From NCBI RefSeq assembly GCF_947254915.1, contig NZ_CAMYEZ010000005.1, positions 1 to 36,684 on the forward strand: a DNA stretch of 36,684 nt, read 5' to 3'. The translations under genes were made by a program, and so were the position numbers. The stretch comes from an uncultured Porphyromonas sp. Lineage in GTDB: Bacteria > Bacteroidota > Bacteroidia > Bacteroidales > Porphyromonadaceae. Within the stretch, counting starts at the first letter, position 1. Each line of letters opens with the position of its first letter. Of the stretch, positions 33,644 to 36,684 are shown one piece after another. The notes below the pieces were generated by a model, which saw only the letters and a list, made by a program, of their open reading frames with translations, was not told the origin of the DNA and did no database searches.

Positions 33644-35281
33644 ATGACCCAATCATCGCACTCCAAGAGAGCAGACGTTGATATTGTAGCTCCTAACGAG
33701 TATGGCGTACGCCCCTCTTTCTCGCAAGTATTGACTATCGTTTTGAAACGTTGGTACTGGTTTGTCCTATCCATCGCAATCTTTGTATGGCTAGGTAGTA
33801 GCATCGTGAAGCACCGCCCCCTAGGACGAAAGACCTACTATATGCACCTCTCCTCACGACAACCACACGAGCTGACAGAGCCAACGATGCAACTGAGCGA
33901 CTCTCTGCTCAAAACGTCTCCATGGACGCCTGAGTACATTGCAGCACTGCTCAATACGACGACAGTAGTTGAAGAGGCGGGTAAGCGCATTGACTTTCAG
34001 GTGGACTACTGGGTCAAGACACCTTTTGGAATGCGTGATTACTACAATCAAACTCCTATCATAGTACGCTTTGGCAACCTCCTACCGACGGACAAGCTAT
34101 ACTGTATCGCTCGGCTAGACGATCCTGTCCATCCTAAGAAGGTCACGATGAGCGCATTCACAGGGGTCGTGCAGGGGCAACCGCTCTACGAACCATACGA
34201 AGTGGTCATCCCTGTCGGCACGACTCAGGAGACACCCGTGGGTCCTATCACGGTGACTCTTGATAACCCTGAGCAGCACTTCCCCTATCACATTGATCAA
34301 GCGTATACAGAAATCCCTATCACCTACTCTTCGCTCGTTGATACTCGTGTTGAGTACGATAAGAATATGGAGGTTACTATGAAGGAAGGGGACATACCGC
34401 TCTCCTCGGTGATGCGTGTTGAGCTACCCTCTAGCCACTCTGAGCGTCGCTGTCTCAGTCTCCTCTATGAGATGTACATTGTTACCGACAGTCTAGGCTG
34501 GGTAGAGCAACTTACCGATGAGGGACACGTTGACTCGCTAGGGCAGTTTGTCGGCACCGTACCTCCTGCGGGGTTTTCGCCTTTTAGACTTATAGATAAG
34601 CCTCGTGTACTGACAGAGATTCAGCCCGATTTATTTATCATTGCAGGTATGGGGGTATTGGGACTACTCCTACCACTCCTCCTACTGTACATCTACTGGG
34701 CTATACGTGGGGTAATCTACTACCTCTCTGAGCTTCCAAGCCTCCTACGCAAGCGTCTCACGCTAGACCTCAAGCGCTCTCAATGGGGCAAGAGACCACT
34801 CTATCCTAATCTTGAGGAACTAGCCACAACCCTCGCACCACAAGGGGAGCAACGAACCATCCTCCTAACGACTCCCAATAAGCTCAAAGCTCACACCCAG
34901 TTTATCACCGAGCTACAGCAAGCTCTACAGCAGAGGGGCATCTCTTGTGGGGTATGGCACCTCGACTTAGCAGGCAACAAAGCAACAGACAAGTCTAGAA
35001 AGGCGACCTATCACACGCAGCTCTCGCCTGGTCTGATTGGTTCGACAGCTTTCCAGCAGCAAATGCAACAACTGCAGACACAGTACCAGCTACTACTCAT
35101 CGTTCCACCAGTCTTAGTCAAGGATTCACTTGCTTACCCGCTCTCAGAGCGTGTTGAGCAGACCTACTGCGCTATTTATCGAGAGGGTACTCGCATCAGA
35201 GCTATACAACGTGTCGTAAAGCAGATGGAGATACGTCAACAGCTAGACCTCTCTAAGTGGCACACGCTTTGGATTAACTAA
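33644..35281 (+). CDS. Wzz/BY-kinase-like membrane protein lacking Walker A
   Basis: 545 residues. Topology resembles polysaccharide co-polymerases: a short cytoplasmic N-terminus, TM1 at about 37-55, a large periplasmic region (about 56-328), TM2 at about 331-355 and a cytoplasmic domain of 190 residues. That domain starts with a strand ILLTTPNKLKAHTQFITELQ (about 405) where BY-kinases carry the P-loop GxxxxGKS/T. The next strand CGVWHLDLAG resembles Walker A' in position. A later strand LLLIVPPVL resembles Walker B, but acidic residues are missing. I infer a degenerate ATPase-like domain and a role in surface polysaccharide assembly; neither is certain. Genes downstream are nadD and a DUF2007-like gene, so context does not settle the function. 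Confidence 0.55.
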   Translation: MTQSSHSKRADVDIVAPNEYGVRPSFSQVLTIVLKRWYWFVLSIAIFVWLGSSIVKHRPLGRKTYYMHLSSRQPHELTEPTMQLSDSLLKTSPWTPEYIAALLNTTTVVEEAGKRIDFQVDYWVKTPFGMRDYYNQTPIIVRFGNLLPTDKLYCIARLDDPVHPKKVTMSAFTGVVQGQPLYEPYEVVIPVGTTQETPVGPITVTLDNPEQHFPYHIDQAYTEIPITYSSLVDTRVEYDKNMEVTMKEGDIPLSSVMRVELPSSHSERRCLSLLYEMYIVTDSLGWVEQLTDEGHVDSLGQFVGTVPPAGFSPFRLIDKPRVLTEIQPDLFIIAGMGVLGLLLPLLLLYIYWAIRGVIYYLSELPSLLRKRLTLDLKRSQWGKRPLYPNLEELATTLAPQGEQRTILLTTPNKLKAHTQFITELQQALQQRGISCGVWHLDLAGNKATDKSRKATYHTQLSPGLIGSTAFQQQMQQLQTQYQLLLIVPPVLVKDSLAYPLSERVEQTYCAIYREGTRIRAIQRVVKQMEIRQQLDLSKWHTLWIN

Positions 35282-35330
35282 AGATCGCAGAGGAATAGCC
35301 TAGCTCCTCCGCCTAATAAAGGAAGTGTCA

Positions 35331-35984
35331 ATGGAGATTGCCTCAAGACTAGCGCCCCCGCCATCTGTTGCCACACGAGCTGGTGAGACCGTAGGACTCT
35401 TCGGAGGGAGTTTTGACCCGCTACACATCGGGCACCTTGCTCTATGCGACTATCTCTTAGCTTATCCCGAGTGGTCAGGGCTGTCGCAAATATGGTTCTT
35501 GCCCACTCCCCAAAACCCGCTCAAGGAGCAAGAGACCAGCTTTTCTTACGAATGGCGCTGTCGCATGATCAAGCAGGCAATTCAGTCCGATCCCCGCTAC
35601 GAGCTATGCACAATCGAGTCCATGCTACCTGAGCCACACTATACGGTGGACACGCTCACGGCTTTGGAGACGCACTATCCGCATTGCAACTTCAGCCTAG
35701 TCATCGGTGCTGATAGCCTAGCATCGCTCTCTCAATGGCATCGCCATCAAGAGCTACTAGCTCAGGTACCACTCGTGGTCTATCCACGGAGCGGGTACGA
35801 CCTAGCTCAGTTAGCCAATCAGTACCCCACAGCTCAGATACGACTGATGACGGAAGCTCCTCAGATAGAGGTCTCCTCGACAGCGATACGTCAGGCACTC
35901 CACGAGGGTCGTGACCTGCGCCACTGGCTTCCTCAGCCTAAGCTATACGACACACTCTCTAAAGTAACCACGCATTATGAATGA
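35331..35984 (+). CDS. nadD: Nicotinate-nucleotide adenylyltransferase
   Basis: Converts nicotinate mononucleotide and ATP to deamido-NAD in NAD synthesis. The nucleotidyltransferase motif GLFGGSFDPLHIGHL (about residues 20-35) holds the HxGH site, and the second motif SSTAIRQAL is near the C-terminus. FLPTPQNPLKEQ and ADSLASLSQWHR are NadD-typical. I chose ATG 35331 (217 residues) because AAAGGAAG lies just upstream; a GTG two codons earlier (35325) is possible. It follows the Wzz-like gene by 49 bp and overlaps the next gene by 8 bp. Confidence 0.95.
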   Translation: MEIASRLAPPPSVATRAGETVGLFGGSFDPLHIGHLALCDYLLAYPEWSGLSQIWFLPTPQNPLKEQETSFSYEWRCRMIKQAIQSDPRYELCTIESMLPEPHYTVDTLTALETHYPHCNFSLVIGADSLASLSQWHRHQELLAQVPLVVYPRSGYDLAQLANQYPTAQIRLMTEAPQIEVSSTAIRQALHEGRDLRHWLPQPKLYDTLSKVTTHYE

Positions 35985-36360
35985 TGACCGAATGGTACAG
36001 CTAGCCTCCTATCAGGTTGAGGAGGAGGCGCTCGATCTACTTGACCTGCTCTCTGACTATGGCATACCCGCCACGATACGCAATAGTTACAGCGCTCGAT
36101 TGCTCAGCTCTTTTATAGACATCGGAGGCTTCATCGTTGAGGTGCCTGAGAGTGCCCGCCCGCAGATACAAGAGCTGATAGACAGTGGCAAACTCATCCT
36201 CCCCGATGAGAGCGACGAGCCCACCACACGCCTCACGCAGTGGGTCACCAAGCTGCCCCTCCCAGCTCAGTGGTCTCTAGAGAAGCGCCTCACTATGCTT
36301 CTCCTCCTACTCATCGCCATCGGGATCATCATTGCGCTCGCTGTCCTCGTCGTCTCGTAG
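35977..36360 (+). CDS. DUF2007-like protein with C-terminal membrane anchor
   Basis: 127 residues. The N-terminal part (about 8-75) fits DUF2007: VQLASYQVEEEALDLLDLLSDYGIPATIRN, then GGFIVEVPESARPQIQEL. A linker follows and one strong hydrophobic helix lies at the C-terminus (about 105-126). DUF2007 domains are small and probably signal-transducing or ligand-binding; their function is not established. The ATG at 35977 overlaps the end of nadD by 8 bp, so translation is likely coupled. Confidence 0.75.
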   Translation: MNDDRMVQLASYQVEEEALDLLDLLSDYGIPATIRNSYSARLLSSFIDIGGFIVEVPESARPQIQELIDSGKLILPDESDEPTTRLTQWVTKLPLPAQWSLEKRLTMLLLLLIAIGIIIALAVLVVS

Positions 36361-36378
36361 AGATACCATAGCTTATAA

Positions 36379-36439
36379 AACAGAAGAATCTCCTTTCGAA
36401 ACCCGCATAGCGGATATTCGGAAGGAGATTTCTTCTGTT
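36379..36439. terminator. Long hairpin between DUF2007-like gene and tRNA-Asn genes
   Basis: Arms 36379-36400 and 36417-36439 pair along about 22 positions (AACAGAAGAA.TCTCCTT with AAGGAGATTTCTTCTGTT) with one bulge and one G-U-type position. The 16-nt loop has a CCGC/GCGG mini-hairpin. On the minus strand TTTTATAAGC follows the stem, so it can end the tRNA-Asn transcript; on the plus strand the T-run is poor. It sits between convergent units. Confidence 0.75.
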
Positions 36440-36517
36440 AACCACAAATATAAGACTCAAAAGACAACCACGCCCTTTTGAGCCCCAAAAACAAAACAAC
36501 TCAGTGTAGCAACGTCG

Positions 36518-36591
36518 CGCTCCCTCTTGGGCTTGAACCAAGGACCCCCTGATTAACAGTCAGATGCTCTAACCAACTGAGCTAAGGAAGC
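36518..36591 (-). tRNA. trnN: tRNA-Asn (anticodon GTT)
   Basis: On the minus strand the acceptor GCTTCCT pairs with AGGGAGC (one G-U pair), discriminator G. The D-arm is GCTC/GAGC. The anticodon stem CTGAC type (TCTGA/TCAGG region) encloses a loop with GTT. The T-arm is CTTGG-TTCAAGC-CCAAG. CCA is not encoded. A second copy follows about 40 bp to the right. Confidence 0.95.
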
Positions 36592-36630
36592 AATACGAGA
36601 CTTAACAGCCTCAGCGATGAGACAGAGTTG

Positions 36631-36684
36631 CGCTCCCTCTTGGGCTTGAACCAAGGACCCCCTGATTAACAGTCAGATGCTCTA
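36631..36684 (-). tRNA. trnN: tRNA-Asn (anticodon GTT), cut off at the window edge
   Basis: The 54 visible bases are identical to the same part of the tRNA-Asn at 36518-36591, including the anticodon loop and T-arm. The 5' end lies beyond the window. The two copies are tandem, likely in one transcript. Confidence 0.93.

Overview
The window looks like part of a Bacteroidales chromosome, most likely Porphyromonas or a close relative. Three lines of sequence evidence support this. Several transcription starts carry the Bacteroidota -7 box (TAnnTTTG). Shine-Dalgarno sites are mostly absent. Several secreted proteins end in type IX secretion (T9SS) type A-like C-terminal domains. Species cannot be fixed from reading alone. 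By eye, the region of about 13.5-24.6 kb is AT-richer and the 27-33.5 kb region GC-richer than the window as a whole.

Region 1 (1-13.3 kb) is the conserved translation/transcription cluster tuf (5' end cut off) - tRNA-Trp - secE - nusG - rplK - rplA - rplJ - rplL - rpoB - rpoC. It has a hairpin between rplL and rpoB and a strong terminator after rpoC.

Region 2 (13.3-24.7 kb) is accessory and surface-oriented. It starts with a broken DUF1016/YhcG-like fragment lying between two palindromic sequences. A secreted S41-type peptidase follows, then a CotH-family protein, two leucine-rich-repeat (LRR) paralogues, a secreted two-module protein of unknown function, and a Big2-containing T9SS-type protein. 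The two LRR genes and the two-module gene share the minus strand and may be one transcription unit.

Region 3 (24.8-30.85 kb) holds tRNA-Gln(UUG), tRNA-Gln(CUG) and tRNA-Val(UAC), then a compact hydrogen-metabolism operon. That operon is a monomeric [FeFe]-hydrogenase resembling the group B type, followed by its three maturases HydE, HydG and HydF, and it ends in a clear terminator. The set is sufficient in principle to build the H-cluster.

Region 4 (31-36.7 kb) carries a polyprenyl-phosphate-type glycosyltransferase, a nitroreductase and a lipoprotein ApbE flavin transferase in one likely operon. A Wzz/BY-kinase-like membrane protein without a recognisable Walker A motif follows, then NadD and a DUF2007-like membrane-anchored protein. 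Two tRNA-Asn genes lie on the minus strand at the right edge, the second cut off.

The most unusual structure is a dispersed element of about 160 bp present three times (13.5 kb +, 22.4 kb +, 30.9 kb -). Each copy is built around exactly three in-phase 21-bp units. One copy supplies the first codons of the DUF1016-like fragment, and another overlaps the hydF terminator. Other leads are an 11-bp direct repeat just upstream of the hydrogenase promoter and a good promoter at 22.3 kb with no gene directly behind it.
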